Numbered from the stretch's first letter, positions 11,390 through 23,235 are shown. The stretch is DNA of 64,000 nucleotides from Tethya wilhelma (GCA_964030475.1 CAXIPT010000008.1:2232141-2296140); one strand, 5' to 3'. The notes: generated from the sequence alone by a model not told the origin. Translations and numbers: made by a program.

Positions 11390-12275
11390 GACAATAATGC
11401 CTAAAACCATCACTAAAGTAACAAACTAAAGTATGCCAAACCTCCAATTTTCTCCTTCTAATTCTTCTTCTTCTATCTTGAAACGACTTTTCTCACAGAC
11501 CGCTCACTTTCAGAAGCTGATTCTTGAACGAATAGACTTGGTATCTTTGTCTTCATGTGCTTTTTGCATCGGTTTTTTGCCTCTCTAGCTGAGTCGCTAG
11601 ATACAAGACGAAAAGCGCTTTCTCCACGTGGCAGCCATTTATTTCTATACTCATTAATAATTCATTAGCTACTTTGGAAATCAAGTTGACGACCCTTATC
11701 CAGTAAGACAGGTGTGCGTTATTTGGAAACCAAATATTCGCTGCCTTACCTGAAGTTTTCTGGTTGTGCTGAAGTCTCTGTAACCAGTTACTGGTACCTT
11801 TTAGTCTTAAATATTTAGGGGGTGAATAGACTACTTTGATACATAGTTGTCACTATAAGCAAATAAAGTTAATTTTGTCACAGCTCTAGCCTCCTGAGAT
11901 GCTTCACTTTTCTGATAGCAAAGCTTATAGCATAAGTTATAATATCCATGCTAATAGTGTACAAGTAACTACCATATACTCACAAACTCAACTGTAATGT
12001 AGAATTATGAAAAAAATGAGAACAAACAAGTGAAAAAAACATTGGAAATGTAATGAGACATAGGAATGTAAAAGAAAGCAAACAAGATGGAATGGCTGTT
12101 TGAGTGTGTTCCTATGGGCAGCATGAGGGACTCAACATGGGAAGAGAGTACTAGATGCAGCCCACACAAGAATGATTCTGCACACACTCAAAAGCCATTC
12201 CATCTTGTTTGCTTTCTTTTTACGATTTGGCCATTCCTATGTCTCATTATATTTCCAATGTTTTTTCACTTGTTT
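11390..12275 (+). mobile_element. Family A copy 3, body and right hairpin
   Basis: Joins the A consensus at CCTAAAACCATCACTAAAG and runs through the hairpin at about 12010-12275, ending ACTTGT beside a coding remnant of the DUF6589-like gene. The left end is missing; an inverted left end lies 150 bp upstream. Confidence 0.75.
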
Positions 12276-12401
12276 AATTTAAATACAACATGCCTAAACT
12301 CATCAATTCTCTGGCATATTCATGAACTCCATCCTGACATTTTTCAATAGAGCTTTGTAATTAGAGTAAACTTTTTGACTATTTTCCTACAGAAAGAATA
12401 T

Positions 12402-13456
12402 GTGACCCAATTTTGGAAAACCGACCAGATGTAGTAAAATTTTATTTGTAGTAATCGGCGATGGTAGTGTAATTCGTGACGGGCGCGCGAAATTAATTTT
12501 TTTGCACCAAAGGGGAGGGGCACACCTTGGAGAGCTGCAGACGTGATTTTACGGGTGGGGCTGCTTCTATTGCTGCGTTTGAATGCAGCTATGTCAGCCA
12601 TGGCTAGCTTCTCTCCCATCAGTACACGGGATGCGTTGCCATGTTCATTGATTAATTATTCTGATAAGTACATGATGCAGCTGCTGCTGTGCATCTCATT
12701 ATAATCTTGCATATTTAATGTGCAACAAAAAACAATGTATTGTTCATGAACTAAACACTTCTAGCAGAAAGAAATCTCTTCCAGATGATCAGAAGATGGC
12801 CCACAGTGTTGCAGAATCGCTGGGCTATGCCAGGAGCTGTTTATCTGTGCATAATAATGAATGAATGTATTGTACATTGTGTATAATAAATTTGCAATGA
12901 AATTTGTGGGGGAAAGAAGCTAAGCGCTTCTTATTGTGGGCAATAAGTATTAGCTACACTGTTTCCTACAGTTAGAATAGCTATAGATGCATGCATTAAT
13001 ATTGGGCGCTTATTTCTGCGCCATTTATAGCCTAGTCACTCTAATTACAGCCCACCCGCTACATTATTCTACTTAGTAGACTTACTTACCTCATTGGTGA
13101 ATCCTCCTGGAAGGTTCCCTGGTCTTCTGTGTCTTTAAAAAGGCTAAGTTTTAACTAGCGCTTCAACAAACTTCATGCATATTCTGATACTACACTAAAA
13201 TTGTACCACAAACATAAATTGTTTGTAACACGGATAGTATACGGAGTTTGTGTACTCCCGCTTAGCAACGTATTCGCTCACGATTTTAGCGAGTAAAATT
13301 GGAATGAACGGTCGGTATATTTGAGCTCATATCTCCAAAACTATAGCGCCTAGCTGCTTCAAATTTGGAAAATAGCTGGACGTAGATTACAATGCAAGTG
13401 CTATCTCAAAATTCGCATATCATTACATCTGGTCGGTTTTCAAAAATTCGGTCACA
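12402..13456 (-). mobile_element. Family B element, full length (~1.05 kb)
   Basis: Ends TGTGACCCAATTTTGG and CAAAAATTCGGTCACA, flanked by TA on both sides (12400-12401 and 13457-13458). The body matches other B copies in inverse orientation. It lies between two coding blocks of the DUF6589-like gene. Confidence 0.85.
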
Positions 13457-13718
13457 TATAACAACTCTCTTCGACTCTCATTTGACAGCATCCAACAGTA
13501 GTCATCGAAATGGCTGGCATTTGGAGCATCATCTACATTATCCATACCAAGCATCTTCGTTGCAGCTCCTAGAAAATGTGCTTGGGTGACCAGCTGGATG
13601 AAATCATCACAAGCATCGACATTCTTGAGCATACATTGCGTCTGTTGACTAAGTTTTTCAGTTGAATAAGTGTTTCACGGTCCTGACTGCGAAATAGCTG
13701 CTTCCAGATAACCCAATT

Positions 13719-15373
13719 CCCAGTACGGTAGTACTGGGTACATAGGAATGGCACGGATGGCCCATTAGCGCAATACAAATATTCACACTAATAATAACTC
13801 TGCAAAAAAATGAGCGCTTGGCACTGTAAGGCTTCTAAAGCTACTTTCTTAGCTCATTCTCTTTCTAATGAGCCTAAAAACATGGCCTAAAACCATCGCT
13901 AAAGTATTTAACTAAAATATACCAAACCTCCAACTTTCTCCATCTTCTTCTTCTTATTGTTCTTCTATATTGGCAAAACGTTTCTCAAAGACTGCTCACT
14001 TATAGCAGCTGATTCTTGAACGAATTTAATTGGTTTCTTTGTCTTCACGTGCTTTTTGCATCGGTTATTCGTCTCTCTAGCTAAGTCGCTAAATACAAGA
14101 CAAAAAGCGCCTTCTCAATATGGCAGCCATTCATTTCTATACTCATTAATAATTCATCAGCTACTTGGGAAACCAAGTTGACAACCCTTTTCCAGATAGA
14201 CAAGTGAGCGTTATTTGGAATCCGAACGGCTGCTTTACCTGAAGATTTCCTGGTTGTACTGAAGTCTCTGTAACCTTTCAGTCTTCAGTATTTAGGAGAT
14301 GAATAGACTACTTTCAGCTTTGTTATGTAGTTGTCATTATAAGAAGATGAGCAAAACAAGTAAATTTTGTTAGATACAGCTCCAGACTCCCACCAATGAG
14401 ATGCTTCACTGAATATCCATGCTGAGTGTACATGTAACTACATATCCACACAAACTCAAAGGTGATTCATAGAATAATGAAAAAATGAGAATAAAACAAG
14501 TAAAAAATACATTGGAAATGTATTAAGACATAGGAATGGCAAATCGTAAAAAGAACGCAAACAAGATGGAATGGCTGTTTGAGTGTGTAAAGAAATATTC
14601 CTATGGGCAACATGAGGGACTCAAACATCGAAAGAGAGTACTACATGCAGCCCACACAGGAAGAATTCTGCACACACTCAAACAGCCATTCCATCTTGTT
14701 TGCGTTCTTTTTACGATTTGCCATTCCTATGTCTTAACCCTTTAGGGCCAATTGCGGATTTTTCCGCATGCGCGTATTAAACGTTCGCGATTTTTTGCAA
14801 CTTATCGCATATTTTTATTCTAGCCATGGCGTTTGAGCTGTGGGCTCCAGACTCAATGTGCAATTAGGAAAGGTAGTGTACTAGTAAAATACCAAGTTTG
14901 ACCCAGATCTAATTAGTGGGTGTGGCGATATACACGTTAGAAGTCAATGGTCGCGTTTGCGTCACGATCGAGACCATTGGTTTTAAACTCACGTTTTCTA
15001 TCCTAGTGCTTTGCAGGAGAAGCTTGACGCTAGTTATGGAGGTGTAGGAAGGCTTAGGCTATACCTGCAGCTAACCGCTTCTGTAGTCCTGCTTTGCTAG
15101 GTAGAAAAAAAGCCAAAGGTTTGCTAGTAACTTGGCGAACTTTGACTGCTTCTGTTTTTGCAAGCGTTTGAAGTAAACAAATACTAACTTAGAACAGAAT
15201 TGATACAGCTATGGCTTAGTCCAATCATAGCTAAGTGAAGAAAGAGAGCAGCTATGAATATAGCAAGAACAAAAATATACAAAAGACAAAGCTAATTTAA
15301 AGTCTATTTAAGTATGCATAAATAATTTGGGCATTAAAGGGTTAATACATTTCCAATGTTTTTTTACTTGTAA
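13719..15373 (+). mobile_element. Family A copy 4, full length, interrupted by D element
   Basis: Palindrome at 13719-13738, body, then hairpin from about 14490. Near the end of its second arm a D element sits at TTAA (14734). The last piece (ACATTTCCAATG...ACTTG) resumes at 15346-15373. Its left end abuts the coding sequence WKQLF, where a splice acceptor is expected but no AG is present. Confidence 0.85.
14738..15341 (+). mobile_element. Family D MITE 1 (TTAA target, piggyBac-type)
   Basis: 604 bp bounded by CCCTTTAGGGCC and ATTAAAGGG, with TTAA on both sides (14734-14737 and 15342-15345). TTAA-specific insertion with C-rich termini is typical of piggyBac. There is no ORF, so it depends on another element's transposase. 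It is nested in A copy 4. Confidence 0.85.
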
Positions 15374-15421
15374 AATTAATTTTGCAGCACTACAGCAACA
15401 CCTGTCAGTTAGTTGTATTAA

Positions 15422-16043
15422 CTCTTTAGGGCCGGTAGACGGATTTATCCGCACGCGCGTATTCAACGATAGCGTAATCTGCGATTTTTCGCATTTTTTT
15501 ATTTTAAGCCATAGCGTTGAGCTATGAGCTTTAGACTTGCTGTGCAGTTAGGCAAGGAAGCGTTCTACTAAAATACCAAGTAAGAGTCAGGTCTGATTAG
15601 TGGGAGGGGAGATATAGGCTTTAGAGTTCAAAGGTCGCGATCGCGGCGAGATCGTGACCTTTGGTTTTAAACTCACGTTTTTTTTCTTAGTGCTTTGCAG
15701 GAGAAGCTTGACGCTAGCTATGGAGGTGCAGGGAGGCTTAGGCTATACCTGCATGCAAGCGCTTTTGCAGTGCTGATCTTCAAGCTGAAAAAAAAGCATA
15801 AAGTATGCAGGTCGTTTGGCGAACTTTGACCCCTTCCGTTTTTGCAAGCTTTTAAAGTTAATAAAAGCAAACCTAGAACTAATTAGATATAGCCATGGCT
15901 TAGTACAACCATAGCTAAGCTCAACTAGCTACAAAAGAGAGTGGCTAAGGCTAAAGTAAGAACAAAAATGTACAAAAACCAAGGTTAATTAAATATTCAT
16001 AAATTCTAATTAAGTATGCATAATAAATTTAGGCCCTAAAGAG
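15422..16043 (+). mobile_element. Family D MITE 2 (TTAA target)
   Basis: 622 bp bounded by CTCTTTAGGGCC and GGCCCTAAAGAG with flanking TTAA. Strongly similar throughout to D1 and D3. It lies just beyond the donor of the DUF6589-like 16.3 kb exon. Confidence 0.85.
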
Positions 16044-16416
16044 TTAATTGTTTACCACAAGCAGTATCATTGTAGTGTGCCAATCTTCAGCAGTTGGTAT
16101 TAAAGTTTCGAGTCTTCCAGATGGAGTGTCTGAGTTTATCCTTAACTCTGAACAATCATCTGCTCTGGTAGCTGTGAGTCTATCACCTCCAAATAATATG
16201 GGTTCCACTAGTTCTATTTCTCCTTCTTGAGAAGTAACCTTTTTGGTAGGTACGTAGCTTCCCAATGTTTCCGTTGTGTCAATTATCTCACTCTTATTTT
16301 CATTTTTTACAATAATTCCTAATGGAACCTGCATGTATATTTATTATGCATGCAGCAAAAAAGAATAAGATGATTATTTTTTCCTAATAGCATGCATTAG
16401 TATAACTATAATAATA

Positions 16417-17490
16417 TGTGACCGAATTTTGGAAAACCGACCACTTCGAGCAATCCGCGAATTTTGAGATAGCAATTGCATTGTAATCTACGTCATTGCA
16501 GCTAGCTATTTTCCAAATTTGAAGCGGCTAGGCGCTATAGTTTTGGAGATATGAGCTCAAATATAACCACCGTTCATTCCAATTTTACTCGCTAAAATTG
16601 TAATCGAATACGTTGCTAAGTGCGAGTACACAAAATCCGTATACTATCCATGTTACAACGAATTTATGTTTGTGGTACAATTTCATGTAGTATCAGAATA
16701 TGCATGAAGTTAGTTGAAGCGCTAGTTAAAACTTACTTTAGGAGCCTTTTCAAAGACACAGAAGACCAGGGAACCTTCCAGGAGGATTCACCAGCGAGGT
16801 AAGTAGCTAAGTCTATTAAGTAGAATAATATAGCGGGTGGGCTGTAACTAGAATAACTAGGCTATAAATGGCGCAGAAATAAGCGCCCAATAGTAAATGC
16901 ATGTATCTTTACCTATTCTAACAGTAGAAAATAGTCTAGCTAATACTTATTACCCATAATCATAAGCGCTTAGCTTCTAACCCCCACAGATTTCATTGCA
17001 AATTTATAATACACAATGTACACAACATTCATTCATTATCATGCACAGATAAACAGCTCCTGGCTTAGCCCAGCAATTCTGCAACACTGTAGGGTGTCTT
17101 CTGATCATCTGAGGGAGATTTCTTTCTGCTAGAAGTGTATAGTTGATGAACAATGTATTGTTTTTTGTTGCAAATTAACTATGCATTATTACAATGAGAT
17201 GCATAGTGGCAGCTGCATCATGTACTTATCAGAATAATTAATCAATGAACATGGCAACACATCCCGTGTACTAACGGGAGAGAAGCTAGCCATGGCTGAC
17301 ATAGCTGCATTCAAACGCTGCAATTAAAGCAGCCCCACCCGTAAAATCACGTCTGCAGCTCGCCAAGGTATGCCCCTCCCATTTGATGCAAAAAAATTAT
17401 TTTCGCGCGCGCGTCGCATATTACGCTAAAACCGCCGATTACTACAAAAAAACTTGCTTGAAGTGGTCGGTTTTCCAAAATTCGGTCACA
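16417..17490 (+). mobile_element. Family B element, full length (1.07 kb)
   Basis: TGTGACCGAATTTTGG to CCAAAATTCGGTCACA with TA on each side. It sits inside the intron between the coding blocks ending AEKSEV (donor at 17511/17510) and beginning VPLGII (acceptor ATGCAG at 16333), which join in phase. Confidence 0.9.
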
Positions 17491-17606
17491 TATAATAATA
17501 ATTGGTTTACGTACCACTTCTGATTTTTCTGCCATCTGTTGTGCGTAATCATGGTCTACGTGCCTTTCAACAACATCATCAAAGTTCTCTTTGAAAATTT
17601 TATTTT

Positions 17607-18640
17607 CCCAGTACAGTAGTACTGGGTACACAGGAATGGCATGGATGGCCCATTAGCGCAATACAAATATTCACGCGAATAACTCTGCCAAAACTGAGCG
17701 CCTAGCTTCTTAAGCTACTATTTAGCCCTTTCCCTTTCTAATGAGCCCAAAAACATGGCCTAAAACCATTGTTAAAGTACCAAACTACAATTTGCCAAAC
17801 CTCCAATTTTCTCCATCTTCTTCTTCTTCTTCTTCTATCTTCTCACACCATATCTCAAAGACCATTCACTTTTAGAAGCTGATTCGTGAACTGATGAAGT
17901 TGGTTTCTTTGTCTTCAATCGCTTTGCCATCGGTTTTTAGTGCCTCTCAATGAGCAGCTAGATACAAGGCGAAAAGTGCCTCCTCCATATGGCCGCCATT
18001 AATTTCTACACTCATGCATAATTCATTAGCTTCTAGAAAATTCGAATTGACAACCCTTTCCACACACAAAAGTGTGCATTATTTGGAATTAAAAACAAGT
18101 TGCCTGGAACTATTTTGTGATACCTGGATGCTCTTGCTCTTCTTAAGAGCTAGAACTTTGATTATCATAACATATAGAAAGGCAAGTAAATCTTGTGATA
18201 CAGCTCCTGCCTCCAAATGACTGAGATGTGGAGATGTGTGTTTCACTTCAGTATCAAGCATGCTACACAACTTGTGACCTCATCTTATAGCAGCCCGCTG
18301 CTGAGTCTGGCTTCCTAGACTACTAGCTCAGTAGCTAGCTACACACACCAACTCAAATGTAATTTGTAAAATATGGAAAAATGAGAACAAACAAGTAAAA
18401 AAAAACATTAGAAATGTAATGAGACACAGGCTAAATCGTAAAAAGAATGCAAACAAGATGGAATGGCTGTTAGAGTGTGTAAGAAATTCTTCCTTTGGGC
18501 AAAATGAGAGACTCAATAAGGAGACAGCCCATACAGGAAGAATTCTGCACACATTCTAACAGCCATTCCATCTTGTTTGCGTCCTTTTTACGATTTAGCC
18601 ATTCTTGTGTCTCAATACATATCTAATGTTTTTTTTACTT
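17607..18640 (+). mobile_element. Family A copy 5, full length, inserted in an exon
   Basis: Palindrome 17607-17626 (one mismatch), short CTT tract, hairpin at about 18388-18640. The coding sequence on both sides (VLLARMLCD and KIFKENFDD) reads as one uninterrupted exon of the DUF6589-like gene when the element is removed. A possible short duplication (ATAA) flanks it. Confidence 0.85.
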
Positions 18641-18873
18641 GTTATCACATAGCATTCTTGCTAAAAGAACAGAAAAATCTTCCACAACACTATCTTCTTC
18701 ATCCTTTGAGCAGAAAACTTTTGACATTACTTCTGCTATTTTAGGGGTATGATGTGGCTGACTTTCAGGTTCCAAACATGGGTCTATGCGATCCTTCACT
18801 GCATATGAGCGAAAATAGTGCAGGGAGATAGTTTGCCTATCAGAACGTACATGTTTTCGTGTAATATTATTGG

Positions 18874-19160
18874 GGTGGCCTGGTGGCTTGTTCACCATTG
18901 ACTCGGACTCACAACCCATGGGTAGGCGGTTCGAGTCCCTCAAGTGCCACAGGTATTTGTTTCCCATTTTCTCTTTCGAGCTCTGCCTAGGAGTCAACTC
19001 AGCTCTACCCCAAAAAATGAGGTGAATTTCACCGCATCCTTCGGAGGGGATGTAAAGCCGTCGGTCCAGGGGGACCTGCGTTCATTAGCCCTAGGCTATT
19101 TGCAGGCCCTCGTTAGCCACAATTGTGGTAAACCCGTAGGGGCACTTAAAAAAAAAAAAT
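18874..19160 (+). mobile_element. tRNA-derived SINE with poly(A) tail
   Basis: A tRNA-like head carries a polymerase III A box (TGGCCTGGTGG, 18876-18886) and a B box identical to consensus (GGTTCGAGTCC, 18928-18938). A ~200 bp body contains ATCCTTCGGAGGGGATG and ends in an A13 tail at 19148-19160. It interrupts the DUF6589-like coding sequence between GENI and NNITRKHV. The tail and two pol III boxes in order make SINE the best reading. I cannot name the tRNA species or the body domain. Confidence 0.85.
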
Positions 19161-19202
19161 GTTTTCTCCACACAGTTTAAACCAGCATAAATCAGCCAAT
19201 GA

Positions 19203-19500
19203 AGATGATATAGGTGAGAAAAGTGGATGCTCTAGTGAGAAGGAAGGTGGTTGAGACGAGGGTGGATGCTCTGGTGAGAAGGAAAGTGGCTGAGACGAAG
19301 GTGAATGATGCTCTAGTGAGAAGGAAGGTGCTGAGACAAAGGTGGATGATATTCTGGTGAGAAGGAAGGTGGCTGAGACGAGGGTGAATGCTCTGGTGAG
19401 AAGGAAGGTGGCTGAGATGAGGGTGGATGCTCTGGTGAGAATGAAGGTGGCTAAGACGAGGGTGGATGCTCTGGTGAGAAGGTGGACACTCCTGTGACAA
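19203..19500 (-). repeat. Coding minisatellite, ~39 bp unit, about 8 copies
   Basis: Units of the type GATGCTCTGGTGAGAAGGAA...GGTGGCTGAGACGAGGGTG repeat tandemly with 36-39 bp periods. On the minus strand one frame encodes a 13-residue Ser/His/Pro repeat (SIHPRLSHLPSHQ). Units that are not multiples of three shift the frame (FLLTRASTLVSAT). It lies in the linker of the DUF6589-like protein. Confidence 0.85.
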
Positions 19501-20290
19501 TGGTGGACACTCGATATCAGATGGAATAGAATTGTCATTTGTAGTAAATCCTCCCTCATTACTGACAAAAGAAATATCCACTGGGTCTGCATCATCACTG
19601 TCTGAGACCTCTGATGATGATGCTGAGCTTGAACCAGAGCTGTTACACTGATCACAGTTACCACTAACGTTTGATTGAGATAGATTTCTCTCTAGTGACT
19701 CTCACCATTAATTTTATGCACTTTAGCATCATGGCTGTGTCCTAATTTATCAACAAGATCAATGGTTGCAGGGTGGGAAGTACAAATACCAAGTTTGTGA
19801 GGTCTTGAATACACCTGTATGGTATATACATAGTACATAGTATTCACATCCAATACACGATTGACAATGTATGGCACCTGTACCTTCTTTGAACAATGAC
19901 CAGTGAAGAGGATAATGGAAACAATTTTGTGAATAAGAGATATTTTTATTTCAAAGTTTGCACAACATGGCAATACACATAGCAATCACACTTTCTCTGT
20001 TTGGACGTGGCACCTTTGTTTGAGTGATATTTCGAAAAATTTCATACAAGACTGGTGCATTACTGCTAATCTCTTCTGTTATGTAATCCGATTTAAATCA
20101 AGTCAAGTGTGACTTCGTTGTCTGACAAAGTATTGATCTGAATTTTACACCACACAATTTCGGTATCTCTGACTTCATAATGATGCCAAAGCGTCGAATT
20201 AGATACTTTCGTATATCTGGATTCTCCATGCATTCACTCGCAATTTTAACCTTACTCTTTCTTGCTGCGGTATTGACCAACTTCTTTTAA

Positions 20291-20911
20291 CCCTTTAGGG
20301 CCGATAGCGGATAAATCCGCATGCGCTTATTCAACGGTCGCGTTTTTTGCAACTAATCGCATATTTTTTATTTTAGCCATGGCGTTTGAGCTGTGAGCTC
20401 TAGACTCGCTATGCAATTAGGTAAGGTAGTGCACTAGTAAAATACCAAGTTTGACCCAGATCTAATTAGTGGGTGTGGCGATATACACCTTAGAAGTCAA
20501 TGGTCGCGTTTGCGTCACGATCGAGACCGTCGGTTTTAAACTCACGTTTTTTTCCTAGTGCTTTGCAGGAGAAGCTTGACGCTAGTTATGGAGGTGCAAG
20601 GAGGCTTAGGCTATACCTGCAGCTAACCGCTTCTGTAGTCCTGCTTTGCTAGCTAGAAAAAAAGCCAAAAGTTTGCTAGTAATTTGGCGAACTTTGACTG
20701 CTTCCGTTTTTGCAAGCGTTTGAAGTAAACAAATGCTAACTTAGAAGAGAATTGATACACCTATGGCTTAGTCCAACCATAGCTATGTAAAACTAGTAAA
20801 GAAAGAGAGTTGCTATGGCTATAGCAAGAACAAAAATATACAAAAGACAAACCTAATTTAATATTCATAAAGTCTAATTAAGTATGCATAAATAATCCGG
20901 GCCCTAAAGGG
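20291..20911 (+). mobile_element. Family D MITE 3 (TTAA target)
   Basis: 621 bp, CCCTTTAGGGCC to GGCCCTAAAGGG, with TTAA at 20287-20290 and 20912-20915. It interrupts the DUF6589-like coding region upstream of ARKSKVKIAS. Confidence 0.9.
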
Positions 20912-21000
20912 TTAAGAAGGAGTTATGTTGTAGTTCTTACGATACGAGGTGTAGTCAAGTTGTATCTATGGTATGTGTTAATGCAACAGTCAGTTGAATT

Positions 21001-22047
21001 CCCAGTACGGTAGTACTGGGTACACAGGAATGGCACAGATGGCCCATTAGCGCAATACAAATATTCACGTGAAAAACTCTGCAAAAACTGAGCGCCTAGA
21101 ACTAAAAGGCTTCTTAAGCTACTATTTAGCTCTTTCCCTTTCTAATGAGCCCAAAAACATGGCCTGAAACCATCGCTAAAGTACCAAACTACAATTTGCC
21201 AAAACTCCAATTTTCTTCTTCTTCTTTTATCTTCTCACGCCATATCTCAAAGACCATTCACTTTTAGAAGCTGATTTTTGAACGGATGATGTTGGTTTCT
21301 TTGTCTTCAATCGCTTTTGCCATCGGTTTTTAGTGCCTCTCATTGAGTAGCCAGATACAAGGCGAAAAGTGCCTCCTCCATATGGCCGCCATGAATTTCT
21401 ACACTCATGCATAATTCATTAGCTTCTAGAAAATTCGAATTGACGACCCTTTCCACACACAAAGTGTGCGTTATTTGGAATTTATAATAAATGCAAGTTG
21501 CCTTGAACTATTTTGTGATACCTGGATGCTCTTGCTCTTCTTAAAAGATGAATCAGGACTTTGATTATCATAACATATGTGACCTGTCAAGCGAAAACCT
21601 GACGTTTGGGAAATTATTGTTTTTCGAGTAAAATGCGGTTTTAGTTTAATTCACGTTTTTGCGCGAAACTTTTTTTAATGCACGGATGGGTTGCGCTACA
21701 TTTCAGCATGCTCCACGCAAAATTTGAGGGGTGGAGCTGCTTCAGTTGTAGAGATATAGACGGTAATACCAGCCTAGTTCTTTTCTNAAATTGGAAATGT
21801 AATGAGCCACAGGAATGGCTAAATCATAAAAAGAACGCAAACAAGATGGAATGGCTGTTAGAGTGTGTAAGGAATTCTTCCTGTGGGCAAAATGAGAGAC
21901 TCAATAAGGAGATTGCTAAATGCAGCCCATACAGGAAGAATTCCTTACACTCTCTAACAGCCATTCCACCTTGTTTGTGTTCTTTTTACGATTTAGCCAT
22001 TCCTATGTCTCATTACATTTTTAATGGTTTTTTTTTTACTTGTATAC
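21001..22047 (+). mobile_element. Family A copy 6, interrupted by C element, contains contig join
   Basis: Palindrome 21001-21020 and normal body to 21575. A family C element begins at 21578 at the same TA used by B in copy 1. After the N at 21787 the A hairpin follows (about 21788-22045). Confidence 0.8.
21578..21786 (+). mobile_element. Family C element, left part
   Basis: Starts TGTGACCTGTCAAG after TA. It matches the inverse of the right part of the complete C element at 40065-40944 (GCTACATTTCAGCATGC, GAGGGGTGGAGCTGCTTC). Cut by the N at 21787. Confidence 0.8.
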
Positions 22048-22053
22048 ACTTAA

Positions 22054-22436
22054 AGGCGCAGTCGCACGAGGTAATTACGGCGCCATTTTTTTTGAATTCC
22101 GGGCCCAAAAATCAAAAACTCAATCTGATTGGTTGAAATACGTCATTGGAATGTAATTATTTCGCGCAGTTAGGGAGAATCGCATATTATTTGTCCACGT
22201 GTTTGCGATCGAGAATGCGTAGATTTAGCGTTGAAAACCTGTGCAGTTAGGAAAAAAAGTAGCTGGGTAGGCTAGCAAACTAGCGAAGAGTAACACTAGA
22301 GCCTTTCATGAGCATTGGCTGTATTTGAAGAGCGTGGAGACTCATATTAATGCTGATCTATATTTTACGCGCAGAAATTAAGTGCAAAATACGGCTTTAT
22401 TACATCACGTAAGATTACTTCCGTGCGACTGCGCCT
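22054..22436. mobile_element. TTAA-target MITE I, 383 bp
   Basis: TIRs AGGCGCAGTCGCACG and CGTGCGACTGCGCCT are perfect complements and are flanked by TTAA at 22050-22053 and 22437-22440. The interior is unlike D or F. A second piggyBac-type MITE family by target site. Confidence 0.9.
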
Positions 22437-23109
22437 TTAATATGCCATAATTATATTGCATTAATCCAGATAAACATTGTGTATATATATATCTGACCCT
22501 GTATATGTACCTTTACATGTGGAGAATTCAGACATGGTCTCTTTGATGAACTGGGCTCATCTATATGTGCATATGTGCTTTGGACACTTCTTTGATGCTT
22601 TCCTAATGATGTTTTTGCTGAGGCTGGAGGAAGACTACGTAGTGGATGTAAACTCTCTTCACATGTTTCTGAATCATGATTGAATGCACTTAACAGCATT
22701 GTCCATTAGATTCAGTATTTTTTCGTTGTTCTTAACAACCTGAAGCAACTTCTACATACAAACCCTTCATCTGTATCACTCACAACCACATTTATGTTCT
22801 TTTTATCAATCTTTTGCTTAAACAATCTCTTCCATGTATCAAATATGCTTGTGTTACTAACATTTGTTCCTCTTGTACCACTGGGCACTGCATCTTCACA
22901 GCAGAGACACCTAGAGACAGGAACAGCCTCCATTTCTCTTTCTAGCTAGTATACAGTACTACCACGTGCATGCAGCTCAGCGCCAGCTGACACTTCCGTA
23001 TTATTAATATGCAGATGCAGATTGATAATGGCTAACTAGAAAATAATTACTGTACGCATTACCATATACAAGGAGCTGCTTCTTTGATCGTCGTGCTAAA
23101 TGCACTAGC

Positions 23110-23235
23110 GGTTTAGATTACGTAATCTACAACCCGCACCTGCTTATAGAACATGACATTACCAGATTCTGGTAACGAGAACGAGTTTACTATGTGCTGT
23201 TCACCAGACTCACCCATTTTTTGCGGAGGGTCTGG
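23110..23235. mobile_element. Arm of element H
   Basis: GATTACGTAATCTACAACCC...ACGAGAACGAGTTTACTATG...CATTTTTTGCGGAGGGTCTGGC matches the H right arm at 2390-2510. The other arm is not nearby. Confidence 0.75.

Larger units (their letters stand above)
12272..22933 (-). pseudogene. DUF6589-like gene split by about nine transposon insertions
   Basis: Ordered minus-strand coding blocks: 22933-22712 N-terminal Cys pairs (CLCC...CRSC, zinc-finger-like), frame-shifted into KLLQVVKNNEKILNLMDNA; 22700-22511 Ser/Pro-rich, donor at 22511; ~21000-20098 (ARKSKVKIASECMENPDIRK); 19985-19692 containing a 70 bp GT-AG intron at 19815-19884; ~19664-19160 Ser/His/Pro-rich linker with a minisatellite, ending FKLCGENI; 18872-18645 NNITRKHVRSDRQ.TISLHYF.AYAVKDRID-type block; 17600-17511 (FKENFDDVVERHVDHDY); 16332-~16055 (VPLGIIVKNEN...ILFGGDRLTA...DWHTTMILLV); 13715-13480 (WKQLFRSQDRETL, DACDDFIQLVTQAHFL); 12384-12272 (DGVHEYARELMSLGMLYLN). 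I recognise the GGD-x-LT, DWH and SLHYF signatures as the DUF6589 family, which is expanded in sponges and cnidarians; its function is unknown to me. Several frameshifts and exon-interrupting MITEs make it a pseudogene. The 3' end was not found. Confidence 0.65.

Noticed and set aside
18874..18950. A functional tRNA gene
   Set aside because: Pol III boxes are present, but the cloverleaf is poor and a 200 bp body with a poly(A) tail follows, so SINE is preferred.
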